64,000 nt of DNA from Cognatundibacterium aquatile (GTDB taxonomy: Bacteria; Pseudomonadota; Gammaproteobacteria; Burkholderiales; Burkholderiaceae_D): assembly GCF_014699135.1 (NCBI RefSeq), contig NZ_JACOFT010000001.1:806001-870000 (forward strand), written 5' to 3'. The notes beneath the pieces were generated by a model. It worked only from the letters and a program-made list of their open reading frames with translations. It did not search any database and had not been told where the DNA came from. Shown piece by piece: positions 17,117 through 26,825 of this stretch; position 1 is the first letter of the stretch; every line of letters begins with the position of its first letter. The translations under genes were made by a program, and so were the position numbers.

Positions 17117-19225
17117 ATGAATTTATTTTTTGAAGAATCGGGCGATTTTAAAGCGGGCAGCATGATGTCGCAGGCAGGCGAGGCCTATCAGGTCGAACTG
17201 GCGAGCGGTAAACGCAGCAAAATCAAAGCCAAGGATGTGCTGTTGCAATTCGCGGCGCCTGATCCGGTCACGCTGATAGAGCAGGCACGCGCAGCCGCGG
17301 CAGATATTGACCTCGAATTTTTATGGGAAGTCGCTGGTCAGGAAGAGTTCGGCTTTGCTGAACTCGGCGCTGAATATTTTGGCCATGCACCGCAGCCAGT
17401 GGAAGCAGCCAGCCTGATTTTTGCATTGCATTCGGCACCGGTGTATTTCTACAAAAAAGGCCGTGGCCGTTACAAGGCTGCGCCGGAAGCATCACTGAAA
17501 GCCGCACTCGCCGGTATCGAAAAGAAAAAACAGCAATTGCTGATACAAGCTGGCTACGTGGAAGAGCTGAAGCAGCATCGTTTGCCGGAAACGATGAAAC
17601 CACTCGCTTTGCAGCTCCTGTTCAAGCCCGATAAAAACACGATCGAATACAAAGCGCTGGCAGAGGCTTGCGATGCACTGCAAATGTCGGCCTCACGCCT
17701 GATGCTGGCGACCGGTGGCATCCGCAGCCCGAAAGAGCTGCATCTGGCGAAATTTTATTTCGAGCATTTCCCCAAAGGTCTGGGCTTTCCGGCGATTACG
17801 ATACCGGCCTTACCGACCGATTTACCGGTCGCCGATGTACAGGCATTTTCTATCGATGACGTGACGACGACTGAAATTGACGATGCGTTTTCCGTCGTTG
17901 ATCTGGGTGACGGCAAGTTGCGCGTCGGTATCCACATTGCCGCACCGGCCTTAGGCGTGGCACGCGGCGACGCGATTGATCAGCTGGCGCGCGCGCGCAT
18001 GTCGACGGTGTATATGCCGGGCGACAAAATCACCATGTTGCCAGATGAGCTGGTTGATACCTACACGCTTGGTGCCGGGCAAACACGGCCAGCATTGTCG
18101 CTGTACGCGACGCTGGATACTGCCGACTGGGCCGTCATCAGTACGGAAACTAAAGTTGAAGCGGTACCGATGGCGTCGAATTTGCGGCATAACGATCTCG
18201 ATGCGCTGGTGACCGAAGAAAATCTGGCGAACGATGCGGGTGACTATCCGCATAAAGCCGAGATTGCGCAGATCTGGAAATGGGCGCTGGTGCTGGAACA
18301 GGGACGTATGGCGAAGCGTGAAAGTTTCGGCATGAAGCCGGAACAAACCAATCGCGTCGATTTCAATTTTTATGTCGAAGACGATGTCGTCAGTATTGTC
18401 CGTCGCAAACGCGGCGCACCGCTCGATAAGATGGTGGCGGAGCTGATGATTTTCGCTAACAGCACCTGGGGTAAATTGATGGCGGATCACGGCATCCCCG
18501 GCATTTATCGCGCGCAGGGCGTGGCGGGTGGCCGTGGTCAGGGCGGCTGGGCTGGCCGCATGCAAGTCCGTATGCTGACGCACGCGGCACCGCATCAGGG
18601 CTTGGGCGTGGATCAGTATGCATGGAGTACATCACCATTGCGCCGTTACACGGATCTGGTGAACCAGTGGCAGATCATCGCTTGCGTACAACACGGTGTG
18701 ACTGCGCCGCTGGTGGCACCGTTCAAACCGAAAGATGCCGATTTATTTGCGATCGTTTCCGGCTTTGATGCAGCGTATTCTGCGTACAACGATTTCCAGA
18801 CCAATATGGAACGTTACTGGTGCCTGCGTTGGCTGGAGCAGGAACAGGCGCGTCAGGTCGATGCGGTGGTGTTGAAAGACGAGATTCTGCGTCTGGTTGA
18901 GATTCCGCTGGTGATCCGCTTGCCAGGTATGCCGCAGACTGCGCGTGGCGCGCAAGTCCGACTCGATATTTTGCGTTGGGATGAAGTCGATCTCAGCGTT
19001 GAGGCGCGCATACTTGAAGTGCTGGGAACCGTGACAGAGATCGGTGAAGATGAAGTGCTCGAAGCTGAAATGGATGCCGAACTTGAAAATGCACTGGAAC
19101 ATGCGGTTGATGCATTGCCGGATGACGGTAGCGCTGCAAACGGCAATCAGGAAGCCGTGTCAGATGCAGACAGTAGTAGCAACAACAGCAGTGATAGTGA
19201 CAACATTCAGCCACAAGCCGAGTAA
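17117..19225 (+). CDS. RNase II-family (RNB domain) 3'-5' exoribonuclease
   Basis: A 702-residue processive RNA exonuclease. The RNB domain begins near residue 240 with FSIDDVTTTEIDDAFSV, the metal-binding Asp cluster. The central YMPGDKITMLPDEL and the catalytic-Arg motif STSPLRRYTDLVNQ near 510 are present. Aligned with E. coli RNase II, Asp201, 209 and 210 are kept but Asp207 is replaced by Glu253. The N-terminus is unlike the standard cold-shock domains and the C-terminus has an acidic Asp/Glu stretch and a Ser/Asn-rich tail. It is the first gene of a tightly packed operon; its stop overlaps the next ATG by 1 bp. Confidence 0.9.
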   Translation: MNLFFEESGDFKAGSMMSQAGEAYQVELASGKRSKIKAKDVLLQFAAPDPVTLIEQARAAAADIDLEFLWEVAGQEEFGFAELGAEYFGHAPQPVEAASLIFALHSAPVYFYKKGRGRYKAAPEASLKAALAGIEKKKQQLLIQAGYVEELKQHRLPETMKPLALQLLFKPDKNTIEYKALAEACDALQMSASRLMLATGGIRSPKELHLAKFYFEHFPKGLGFPAITIPALPTDLPVADVQAFSIDDVTTTEIDDAFSVVDLGDGKLRVGIHIAAPALGVARGDAIDQLARARMSTVYMPGDKITMLPDELVDTYTLGAGQTRPALSLYATLDTADWAVISTETKVEAVPMASNLRHNDLDALVTEENLANDAGDYPHKAEIAQIWKWALVLEQGRMAKRESFGMKPEQTNRVDFNFYVEDDVVSIVRRKRGAPLDKMVAELMIFANSTWGKLMADHGIPGIYRAQGVAGGRGQGGWAGRMQVRMLTHAAPHQGLGVDQYAWSTSPLRRYTDLVNQWQIIACVQHGVTAPLVAPFKPKDADLFAIVSGFDAAYSAYNDFQTNMERYWCLRWLEQEQARQVDAVVLKDEILRLVEIPLVIRLPGMPQTARGAQVRLDILRWDEVDLSVEARILEVLGTVTEIGEDEVLEAEMDAELENALEHAVDALPDDGSAANGNQEAVSDADSSSNNSSDSDNIQPQAE

Positions 19226-20154
19226 TGAATAGCGCGACAGAAAAGACAGATAGCATGCCCATGAAATCCGTGTTTGATAATTTGATACTCACGATTGCGG
19301 TTACCATTTCCGTGGTCGTTCATGCGGCATTGCTGCTGGTTCATTTCGTCGCACCTAAGCCTGCAGAAACGCAGGCCGCAGACCCCGGGCTGGAAGTGAT
19401 ACTGGTGAATTCCAAACACGACCGCAAGCCGTTGAAAGCAGATGCGCTGGCACAAGCCGATCTTGACGGCGGCGGTGCCCATGACAGCGGCCGCAGTAAA
19501 TCGCCGTTGCCGGATATGAACAGAAGCGAAGATGGCGACAATATCCGTACCGCCACCAAACGCATAGAAGAGCTGGAACAGCAGCAACAGCAATTGCTTG
19601 ATCAGGCTAAACGTAAAGAAAATTTCCGCTTGCCGCAGCAAGAAAAACGTCGCCTCGATGACAGCCGTACGCCGAATAAAGGCAGCGACGATCTCGATAC
19701 CAGCAAAGCGTTAGCCCGGATGGCAGCAGAGATTTCACAGACCATCGAAGATCAGAATAAACGTCCGCGTAAAACCTTCATCACACCCAGTACGCAAAAG
19801 GTTGGCTATGCGATGTATTACAAGGAATTGCAAAAGCGCATAGAAGATTTCGGCACCCTGAATTTCCCGCAAAAAGAAGGGAAGAAACTCTACGGTGAAT
19901 TGATTGTGTATATCCCGATTTTTCAGGATGGCACCATTTATGAAAAAGAAGGCGGCCCGCGCATAGAAAAATCGTCTGGCAATAAGGCGCTCGATAAAGC
20001 CGCATTGCGTATCGTGCGCAGTGCGGCACCGTTTGGCAAGTTCCCGCAAAACATGCGCTCGGACGATAAAGACGATTTATGGGTGGTCATCACCCGCTTC
20101 AAATTCACGCGTGATCAGCAGTTAGAAACAGAATTGCGCGGAGGTAAAAAATGA
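19225..20154 (+). CDS. TonB-family energy-transducer-like protein
   Basis: A 309-residue envelope protein. One transmembrane helix at about residues 22-45 follows a short cytoplasmic N-terminus. A charged Gln/Lys/Arg-rich coiled-coil-like linker (about 110-150, with a run of Gln) spans the periplasm. The C-terminal domain (210-309) has the TonB-like YGELIVYIPIFQDGTIYEKE and KAALRIVRSAAPF pattern. TonB proteins couple the proton-motive force to outer-membrane transport with ExbBD, but no exbBD or receptor lies here, so this may be a structural paralogue. Start and stop overlap both neighbours (TAATG and ATGA). Confidence 0.8.
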   Translation: MNSATEKTDSMPMKSVFDNLILTIAVTISVVVHAALLLVHFVAPKPAETQAADPGLEVILVNSKHDRKPLKADALAQADLDGGGAHDSGRSKSPLPDMNRSEDGDNIRTATKRIEELEQQQQQLLDQAKRKENFRLPQQEKRRLDDSRTPNKGSDDLDTSKALARMAAEISQTIEDQNKRPRKTFITPSTQKVGYAMYYKELQKRIEDFGTLNFPQKEGKKLYGELIVYIPIFQDGTIYEKEGGPRIEKSSGNKALDKAALRIVRSAAPFGKFPQNMRSDDKDDLWVVITRFKFTRDQQLETELRGGKK

Positions 20155-21005
20155 GTCACACCGCAACGCCAGATCGCTATGTCGTGATCGGCAATCCTGT
20201 TGCGCACAGCAAGTCGCCGTATATCCACGCAGCATTTGCAACGCAGACTGCCCAGGCGCTGGACTATCAGCGTTTGCTGGCACCGCTGGATGGCTTTGCT
20301 GCCAGTGTGCAGACGTTCCGGCAACAGGGTGGCAAAGGTGCGAACGTAACCGTGCCATTCAAGCTGGACGCCTGCGCATTGGCAACTGAATTAACGACCC
20401 GTGCCGCTGCCGCAGGTGCCGTCAATACTTTGCGCTTTGATGGCGAAAAAATTTTGGGTGACAACACGGACGGCATCGGACTGGTGACCGACATCGTGCG
20501 TAATGCAGGCGTATCTCTGCAGGGCAAGCGCGTTCTCTTGCTCGGTGCAGGTGGCGCGGCTCGCGGTAGCTTATTACCTTTGCTGGAGCAATTGCCGGCA
20601 GAACTGGTGATCGCCAACCGCACCTTATCGAAGGCGCATGAGCTGCAGCAACTGGCACAACAATATCTGCCTCAGATTCCGGTTTTTGCCCGGACTTTTA
20701 CCGATGTTGAAGGCCATTTCGATGTGATCATCAATGCGACTTCTGCCAGTTTGCATGACGATGTGCCGCCACTGGCGGGCAGCTTGTTTGATACCGGAAC
20801 GCTGGCTTACGATCTGATGTATGCCGCGCAGCCAACGGCATTTTTGCGTTTCGCAGCAGCGCACGGCGCGCAATGTCGCGATGGCCTTGGCATGTTGGTA
20901 GAGCAGGCGGCGGAAGCTTTTTTTATCTGGCGCGGAGTGCGGCCGGACACATTAACGGTGCTGGCTGATTTGCGACAAGCATTGAATGTCACTGCGGAGG
21001 CGTAA
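20151..21005 (+). CDS. aroE: Shikimate dehydrogenase
   Basis: A 284-residue NADP-dependent enzyme reducing 3-dehydroshikimate to shikimate. The N-terminal VIGNPVAHSKSPYIH shikimate site (residues 12-26), GANVTVPFK with catalytic Lys71, NTDGIG with Asp107 and the nucleotide-binding VLLLGAGGAARGSLLPLL near 126 are all present, with the NRT motif following (NADP preference). The ATG overlaps the TonB-like gene stop by 4 bp and the TAA overlaps mtgA's ATG. It acts one step after AroQ at 12608. Confidence 0.96.
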   Translation: MSHTATPDRYVVIGNPVAHSKSPYIHAAFATQTAQALDYQRLLAPLDGFAASVQTFRQQGGKGANVTVPFKLDACALATELTTRAAAAGAVNTLRFDGEKILGDNTDGIGLVTDIVRNAGVSLQGKRVLLLGAGGAARGSLLPLLEQLPAELVIANRTLSKAHELQQLAQQYLPQIPVFARTFTDVEGHFDVIINATSASLHDDVPPLAGSLFDTGTLAYDLMYAAQPTAFLRFAAAHGAQCRDGLGMLVEQAAEAFFIWRGVRPDTLTVLADLRQALNVTAEA

Positions 21006-21700
21006 TGAAATTATTCCGCCGATTGTTGTTCTGGCTGGTTGCGGTGCCGCTGTTGCTGGTGATTTTGCTGCAAGCGTATTTTCTGTTGCAGATTTGCTGG
21101 TGGATTAATTTCAATCCTTCTTCCACCAGTTTCATGCGCCAGCAACTCAGCGTGTTGCAGGAGAAAAATCCGGATGCGCAGTTACAGCATAAATGGGTGC
21201 CGTATAACCGCATTTCCACGCATCTGAAACGCGCGGTGATTGCCTCGGAAGATGATACTTTTGTGGATCATGAAGGTGTCGATTGGGAAGCCATGCAAAA
21301 GGCCTACGAAAAGAATCAGAAAAAGGGCAAGGTGGTTTCCGGCGGTTCCACGATCACGCAGCAACTCGCAAAAAATTTGTTCTTATCTGGTCAGCGTAGT
21401 TATCTGCGCAAAGGACAGGAGCTGGTCATTACTTACATGCTCGAAGCCTGCATGAGTAAGCGCCGGATATTAGAGATTTATCTGAATTCGGTCGAGTGGG
21501 GCGTTGGTGTATTTGGTGCCGAAGCAGCAGCCCAGCATTATTACCGCACCAGTGCGGCAAATCTGGGGGCAGCACAAGCGGCGCGTTTAGCGGTGATGCT
21601 GCCGAAGCCCCGTTACTTTGATAAAAATCAGGGGTCCGGCTATTTGCAGAGAAGGACTGAGTTAATTTTAAAACGTATGAATTACGCGGAGGTACCATGA
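21005..21700 (+). CDS. mtgA: Monofunctional peptidoglycan glycosyltransferase
   Basis: A 231-residue class of glycosyltransferase-51 enzyme that polymerises lipid II without a transpeptidase domain. One N-terminal membrane anchor at residues 8-34 is followed by the catalytic ASEDDTFVDHEGVDW (Glu82) and SGGSTITQQLAKNLFLS near 114, then KRRILEIYLNSVEWG near 155. The length is normal for MtgA and excludes a bifunctional penicillin-binding protein. The aroE-mtgA pair is conserved in Burkholderiales. Overlaps at both ends indicate coupled translation. Confidence 0.95.
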   Translation: MKLFRRLLFWLVAVPLLLVILLQAYFLLQICWWINFNPSSTSFMRQQLSVLQEKNPDAQLQHKWVPYNRISTHLKRAVIASEDDTFVDHEGVDWEAMQKAYEKNQKKGKVVSGGSTITQQLAKNLFLSGQRSYLRKGQELVITYMLEACMSKRRILEIYLNSVEWGVGVFGAEAAAQHYYRTSAANLGAAQAARLAVMLPKPRYFDKNQGSGYLQRRTELILKRMNYAEVP

Positions 21701-22158
21701 ATTTACAACGACAACGCGGTCTGAGTCTGATCTGGATTTCTGTTTTGTTTATGTTACTGGGCTTAGTATCGATGGGCTTTTTATACACGATACGTTACGG
21801 ACATTTACCGATGCAGGATGTCTGGTCGAAATGGGGGAAGTCGGCGAACGTGATTGGTAATGAATTGAAAAATGTTACGGGCATACAGGAACTTAGTTTA
21901 CCGGGTCAAAATAGCAGCGGTGTCCGCCAGGCCGCCACGGTTGAATCCGGTGTGCGTCGTTGTACCATCGATGGCAAAACCGTTTATTCAGATACCGCCT
22001 GTCTTGACAGTAATCCGACCAGTAAAAATATCAAGCTCAATGATGCTAAGGGATTCGTCAAACCTCCACCGCCGGTTGAGGAAGCGTCTGCCAGCAATGC
22101 GGAGCAAGACTTGCGATTGAAAGCATTGGAAAAAGCCTTGCAAAAGGCACAGCGCTGA
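21697..22158 (+). CDS. DUF4124-containing single-pass membrane protein
   Basis: A 153-residue protein of unknown function. A transmembrane helix spans about residues 8-31. Then comes a DUF4124-like segment around VRRCTIDGKTVYSDTACLDSN (about 86-108), which has the W/Y-x-D-x-x-C pattern and two Cys that may form a periplasmic disulfide. The C-terminal PPPPVEEAS and Lys/Ala/Leu helix look like a linker plus short coiled coil. It is the last gene of the ribonuclease-tonB-aroE-mtgA operon, overlapping mtgA by 4 bp. Confidence 0.78.
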   Translation: MNLQRQRGLSLIWISVLFMLLGLVSMGFLYTIRYGHLPMQDVWSKWGKSANVIGNELKNVTGIQELSLPGQNSSGVRQAATVESGVRRCTIDGKTVYSDTACLDSNPTSKNIKLNDAKGFVKPPPPVEEASASNAEQDLRLKALEKALQKAQR

Positions 22159-22205
22159 CCGTCGCCGCGCAAATGTAGAGCGCATATTTTTTATTGTTTG
22201 CGCGC

Positions 22206-22303
22206 TGTTCGCAGGATGTACGCGAACATAGAAATTTTAAGTCAGGCCGGGTCTTGCAGCAATTTACCGCAACTATAGCGATCAGTGCACTGCCCGCCCG
22301 GCC
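22206..22303 (+). promoter_or_regulatory. Two hairpins between DUF4124 gene and corA
   Basis: TGTTCGC (22206-22212) / GCGAACA (22222-22228) forms a 7-bp stem followed by an AT-rich stretch and may end the upstream operon. GGCCGGG (22245-22251) / CCCGGCC (22297-22303) encloses a 45-base loop directly before corA and could structure its leader. A magnesium-sensing role is conceivable but not shown. Confidence 0.3.
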
Positions 22304-22334
22304 CCACCCTTAGCAGGTTTTACCGGAATTGCCC

Positions 22335-23309
22335 ATGATTAATGTTTTCGTTTTACACAATGGACGGCTGAGTCAGATTAATATCGAAAATCGTGCCGAT
22401 CTCGAAAATACCTTGCCGGTGTGGGTCGATCTGACAGACCCGAATGAAGAAGAACGCGAGTGGGTCAAAAGTATCTACGGCGTGACTTTGCCGGGCGAAG
22501 ACGAAGTCAAAGATATTGAAGCGTCTGCACGTTATTACGAAGCTGATAGTGGTGATCTGCATTTACGCACCGATTTTCTGATCGATGAAAACGAAGACGA
22601 TGAGCCAGCACGCACGGTGACAGTCGCGTTTATTCTGGCGCGCGATATTCTCTTTTCTGTACACAATACCGATTTGCCGGTGTTCCGTCTGGTCCGCATG
22701 CGTGCCCGTTCACGCCCTGGTTCTATTAACGATTACAAAGATGTACTGCTGGATTTGTATGCGACCGATGCCGAGTATTCGGCGGATGCGCTGGAAGGTA
22801 TTTATCAAAATCTGGAAGATGTCAGCCGCGCTGTGCTGCAAAAAGATTTCAGCGATCAGGACGCCGCTGCGGCACTGAATTCGATCGCACAAGAGGAAGA
22901 TCTGAATGGTCGTATCCGCCGTAATATGATGGATACGCGCCGTGCAGTCAGTTTTCTGATGCGTGGCCGGTTGCTGAATGCAGATCAGTTTGAGGAAGCG
23001 CGCCAGATTTTGCGCGATATCGAATCCCTCGATGGTCACACCTCATTTCTGTTCGATAAAATCAACTTCCTGATGGATGCCACCGTTGGTTTTATCAATA
23101 TCAATCAGAATAAGATCATCAAGATATTCTCGGTCGCCAGTGTGGCTTTCCTGCCGCCGACGCTGATTGCCAGTATTTACGGCATGAACTTCAAAGGCTG
23201 GTTTCCGGAACTGGACTGGGAGCTTGGCTATCCATTCGCTCTGCTGCTGATGCTGGCATCAGCGATCACACCGTTCTGGTATTTCCGTCGTCGCGGCTGG
23301 TTAAAATAA
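22335..23309 (+). CDS. corA: CorA-family magnesium/cobalt transporter
   Basis: A 324-residue homopentameric divalent-cation channel of the inner membrane. The long N-terminal cytoplasmic domain is acidic. Two C-terminal helices flank the signature YGMNF (Gly283-Met284-Asn285), preceded by SVASVAFLPPTLIASI, and the protein ends with a basic RRRGWLK tail. I start at the ATG at 22335 (MINVFVLHNG), not the in-frame TTG two codons earlier. It stands alone after a 176-bp gap with possible leader hairpins and converges on the next gene. Confidence 0.94.
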   Translation: MINVFVLHNGRLSQINIENRADLENTLPVWVDLTDPNEEEREWVKSIYGVTLPGEDEVKDIEASARYYEADSGDLHLRTDFLIDENEDDEPARTVTVAFILARDILFSVHNTDLPVFRLVRMRARSRPGSINDYKDVLLDLYATDAEYSADALEGIYQNLEDVSRAVLQKDFSDQDAAAALNSIAQEEDLNGRIRRNMMDTRRAVSFLMRGRLLNADQFEEARQILRDIESLDGHTSFLFDKINFLMDATVGFININQNKIIKIFSVASVAFLPPTLIASIYGMNFKGWFPELDWELGYPFALLLMLASAITPFWYFRRRGWLK

Positions 23310-23397
23310 AAGCTGTGGTATAGCAGCGCAGCTCTGTCCTCTGAACGCGCATAGGCGGGATCAAAATATCACATCAATATCCGCTTCAGCATCGGGG

Positions 23398-24183
23398 TCA
23401 GGGCGGTGGCGTTTGCCACCGTTGTTCTATCTTTGCGTACGTTCCGTTTGCCCTGATCGTAACCAAGCCACTGTCGAGTAACTGTGCGTAGCGGGCGGCA
23501 CCCGGCCAGGACTTTGAAAAGCTGACAAACAGCTTGTCTTCCAGCGCAACACCGACCTGCTTAATTTTCCCCTGAAATTCTTGCGGATGAGTGACGCGGA
23601 GGTGATCGGCAACTCTGGTATAGACCAGTGAATAATCCGACCTTCCGCGTAATAATTTACGTAAATTTGACAGGTCAGACGGTGCGGTTTCCCGGATTAT
23701 TCCAGCATCATTCTCGATGTCGCTGCCGTAGGTATAACCGTGGGTGACGCCAACCTGATGTCCGCGTAGATCCAGTCTGGTTATGGCTGGCAGCTTATCG
23801 TTTTCTCTGGCATAAATTCCGATGACAGCTTTGAATATGGGCTCTTTGTGAAAGATAAACAGCGACGCAAGTTTGGCATCTTGCAAGCTGTCGAAGCAGC
23901 CGAGTGCTTGACCAGTTTGTGCCAGCATCAGGCAACGTGAATAGGGCGCCGATGTAAATTTGACCTGAATACCAGCAGCGGCATACGCGGCTTCAATGAT
24001 GTCGGCGGCAAAGCCGCGAATCCTGCCATCTTTTAGCCCGGAGTATGGGTACCAGTCATCCTCACCAATCAATGTGATCGTTTCAGCCCTCGCAGTCGCC
24101 AGGCTGTTGCCAGTGATAAAAACGAACAACAGCAGCAAACGCAAAAAACGCACAGTGATGTTGCTTGTACTACGGATCGTCAT
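23398..24183 (-). CDS. Periplasmic solute-binding protein, SBP family 3 (orphan)
   Basis: A 261-residue secreted protein. The N-terminal hydrophobic stretch (residues 11-33) ending ATARA is a signal peptide. The mature part has the family-3 start ITLIGEDDWYPYSGLKDGRIRGFAADI and a central LRGHQVGVTHGYTYGSD, then a C-terminal FSKSWPGAARYAQLLDSGL. Such proteins bind amino acids for ABC importers or act as sensors. No permease or ATPase is nearby, so it is an orphan and the ligand is unknown. It converges with corA. Confidence 0.82.
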   Translation of the reverse strand: MTIRSTSNITVRFLRLLLLFVFITGNSLATARAETITLIGEDDWYPYSGLKDGRIRGFAADIIEAAYAAAGIQVKFTSAPYSRCLMLAQTGQALGCFDSLQDAKLASLFIFHKEPIFKAVIGIYARENDKLPAITRLDLRGHQVGVTHGYTYGSDIENDAGIIRETAPSDLSNLRKLLRGRSDYSLVYTRVADHLRVTHPQEFQGKIKQVGVALEDKLFVSFSKSWPGAARYAQLLDSGLVTIRANGTYAKIEQRWQTPPP

Positions 24184-24400
24184 GCAGATATGGTTGGAGA
24201 TAAATATTGATCGCTATTGATCATCATATTGACGTATTTTGACGGAATTACATAGACCTGATTTTCACTTTTCCTGCTCTCTGCATTTTTTCACAATTCA
24301 AAGCGTCGATGGTCGATGTCGTTTGCGTCTTAAGTAGTGACGATCATGGCGTCCGTAAGTTATTTTGAGAGATGACGCATGCTGTTACACCAGAAAAAAA

Positions 24401-24439
24401 GAAAACCCACGGCAGATTAGTCCTGATACGCGGGTTTTC
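24401..24439 (-). terminator. Intrinsic terminator after the chemoreceptor gene
   Basis: On the minus strand GAAAACCC (24439-24432) pairs with GGGTTTTC (24408-24401) and is followed by a T7 run. It lies just downstream of the chemoreceptor stop at 24455. Confidence 0.6.
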
Positions 24440-24454
24440 CAGGGGAGGCGGTGC

Positions 24455-26146
24455 TCAGCTTAGCTGTTCTATCTGCGCAACAGGTTGACGATTTTTCACA
24501 GATGTGGAACGCGGTACTGCTTTTGTGCGTGATTGCTGAGCATATGACACGTGTTTTGCTGATGTCTGCGACGAACGATGAGTCAGCTTGAAAACTGATA
24601 ATGCGCTCACCAGCGTTGTGGTCTGGGTTTCCAGGCTCGCTGCTGCGGCTGCCGCTTCTTCTACCAATGCGGCGTTTTGCTGTGTCACCTCATCCATCAG
24701 CGTAACCGCATCATTGACTTGCAATATGCCTGCACGTTGCTCTTGTGAGGCTGAGGCAATTTCTCCCATGACGCTCGTTACTTTTTCCGTTGTGGTGATA
24801 ATTTCCCGCATGGCACCGCCGACATTACTGGTGAGCGATGAACCTGTCTGAATTTTTTGCATGGATTCATCAATCAGTTCTTTGATTTCTTTTGATGCAG
24901 ATGCGCTGCGTTGCGCCAGATTACGCACTTCTGACGCCACGACGGCGAAGCCGCGTCCCTGTTCGCCTGCGCGGGCAGCCTCGACCGCAGCATTTAACGC
25001 CAGAATATTCGTTTGAAACGCGATACCTTCGATGATGCCTGTAATTTCTATCATGCGTTTGGAGGAATGGCTGATGTCATCCATCGTCGCGACCATCTGA
25101 TCAGAAATTTTTCCACCACTGCCAGCGATATGTAAGGCCTCGTTCGCCATGGTGCTGGCTTGTGTTGCATTGTCAGAGTTTTGCGATACAGTGGATGCAA
25201 ACTGCTCCATACTGGCGGCGGTTTCTTCAAGCGAGGATGCCTGCGATTCAGTTCTGCTGGATAAGTCCAGGTTGCCCGCCGCAATCTCTTTGGTTGCCAG
25301 CCCTATTTTTTCTGCATTCTTGAGGACATCACCGACGATAGAGTGCAGGTTAATTCGTAACTGTCTCAGCATTCGTAACACCTGTCCCAGATCATCGGTA
25401 CGGCTGGTATTGATTTCGCCGGTCAGGTCGCCGCCCGCCATAATTTTGCAGGCTTCCAGCGCCCGTCGGCTGGGAATCGTGACGGCCCGGTGAAAGTTGT
25501 ACCACGATGACAGCGCGCTGAAAGTGGACAGAAACAGCAGCCCTGTCAGCCATTGACTTTCAGTCGCCGGGTTTATCGCCACAAAATTGCAGATCAGCGT
25601 AAAAACAAAAGAAGTGACCATCAGAGCCGCGGTCAGAGCGAGGTGATGATTGATGGAGAACCTGAAACGAGAACGTAACCGGGCAATAAAATTATTACTG
25701 CGAGCGCCACCCTGATGCAGGCGGATATTATTCGGGTTGCCGTTTTTCAGTTCTGCATACAATTTTTTTGCGTCACTGATTTGTCGGGGCGATGGCTTGG
25801 TACGTACCGACATATAGCCGACTGGCTTACCATCCTCAATCACCGGTGTGACATTCGCACAGACCCAGTAATAGTCGCCATTTTTGCAGCGATTCTTTAC
25901 GATACCGGTCCATGGTAAGCCGGATTTGACTGTGCTCCATAAGTCAGCAAAGGCTTCAACTGGCATGTCAGGGTGACGAACAATATTTTGTGGTGCACCT
26001 ATCAGCTCATCTGTTGTAAAACCACTGACTTCAATGAAATAAGGATTGGCGTAAGTAATGTTTCCTTGTAAGTCGGTGGTCGAGACAATTGATTCTGTAT
26101 CACTGATCGGATGTTCATTCTGACTGACAGGCATATTTAAACGCAT
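24455..26146 (-). CDS. Aer-like PAS-containing methyl-accepting chemotaxis protein
   Basis: A 563-residue energy/redox-taxis receptor. A PAS domain occupies about residues 10-120 ([42 protein letters not shown]), as in Aer, which binds FAD. Two adjacent hydrophobic segments (about 170-215) anchor it without a large periplasmic domain. A HAMP-like region follows, then the signalling hairpin with [27 protein letters not shown] near 395. No C-terminal NWETF methyltransferase-binding pentapeptide is present; the tail is Ser/Arg-rich. The ATG has a good AGAGGAA site. No other chemotaxis genes are in the window. Confidence 0.92.
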   Translation of the reverse strand: MRLNMPVSQNEHPISDTESIVSTTDLQGNITYANPYFIEVSGFTTDELIGAPQNIVRHPDMPVEAFADLWSTVKSGLPWTGIVKNRCKNGDYYWVCANVTPVIEDGKPVGYMSVRTKPSPRQISDAKKLYAELKNGNPNNIRLHQGGARSNNFIARLRSRFRFSINHHLALTAALMVTSFVFTLICNFVAINPATESQWLTGLLFLSTFSALSSWYNFHRAVTIPSRRALEACKIMAGGDLTGEINTSRTDDLGQVLRMLRQLRINLHSIVGDVLKNAEKIGLATKEIAAGNLDLSSRTESQASSLEETAASMEQFASTVSQNSDNATQASTMANEALHIAGSGGKISDQMVATMDDISHSSKRMIEITGIIEGIAFQTNILALNAAVEAARAGEQGRGFAVVASEVRNLAQRSASASKEIKELIDESMQKIQTGSSLTSNVGGAMREIITTTEKVTSVMGEIASASQEQRAGILQVNDAVTLMDEVTQQNAALVEEAAAAAASLETQTTTLVSALSVFKLTHRSSQTSAKHVSYAQQSRTKAVPRSTSVKNRQPVAQIEQLS

Positions 26147-26341
26147 GGTATTCCTCTTTCATGATCTGAGCGGCTGGAATCTCCGCATCCTGTTTGGTTC
26201 AACATAAATTCTCAGTACTGCGTTGTACAGCTTGAGACGCATTGAAACATTCAATATCACTCTGCGTATTTGATAAAAAAGAACGATGTGACTTACAGGT
26301 TAATGTCAAAAATCAGAGTACCTAAGCAGGTGATATGCATT

Positions 26342-26368
26342 AAAAAAAACACTCAGAATGTCAGAGTG
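26342..26368 (-). terminator. Short terminator-like hairpin with T8 tract
   Basis: On the minus strand CACTC (26368-26364) pairs with GAGTG (26354-26350) around a 9-base loop and is followed directly by eight T. The stem is short, but the U-tract is strong. No gene ends just upstream; polA ends about 490 bp earlier. Confidence 0.4.
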
Positions 26369-26777
26369 CGGAACATTTTCAGCGATCAAAAATTGCTCCT
26401 TTTCGACTCTACGCCAAGAAAATATAGCTGACAATAAGTAAATTTTTTGCCGGTAAAAGGGAAGTTGCTCAGTGGATACGTCGCAAATTTATTGCGTCGC
26501 TATTGACGTGCAAAATTAAATGCAGTTGCAAGAGGATGGGTGTGATCAGCGCCAATCTGGCTGTTTTACAGGCAGGAACGGATCTTATTTGCTGCAAAAA
26601 GGACTGACTGACTTAACTTTAATTAACGTTTCACGGTAAACGAAGGGCTTAACGTATGACGCTAATCAGACAAAAATGGGCGTGCTGTCGGTGACTTGAG
26701 GTAAACAATGCGTTCGCACCAGACGCAGTATCAATGGTCGGCAATTATGGGCAACTATTATCGTTGGCTATGTTGAA

Positions 26778-26825
26778 TATATATGCGGCTGCTGGCACGA
26801 AACGCTGCCAGCAGCCGCATATATA
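26778..26825. repeat. 20-bp perfect inverted repeat downstream of polA
   Basis: TATATATGCGGCTGCTGGCA (26778-26797) is exactly complementary to 26806-26825, with an 8-base loop CGAAACGC. It begins 28 bp after the polA stop on the minus strand. There is no T-run after it in either direction. It may protect the polA mRNA 3' end or be a REP-like unit. Confidence 0.65.

Noticed and set aside
19225-20154. Complete TonB-ExbB-ExbD energy system
   Set aside because: No exbB, exbD or TonB-dependent receptor gene is in the window, so only a TonB-like protein is claimed.
22159-22334. Possible magnesium riboswitch before corA
   Set aside because: Two simple hairpins are visible, but nothing matches a known magnesium-sensing fold, so only a low-confidence leader structure is listed.
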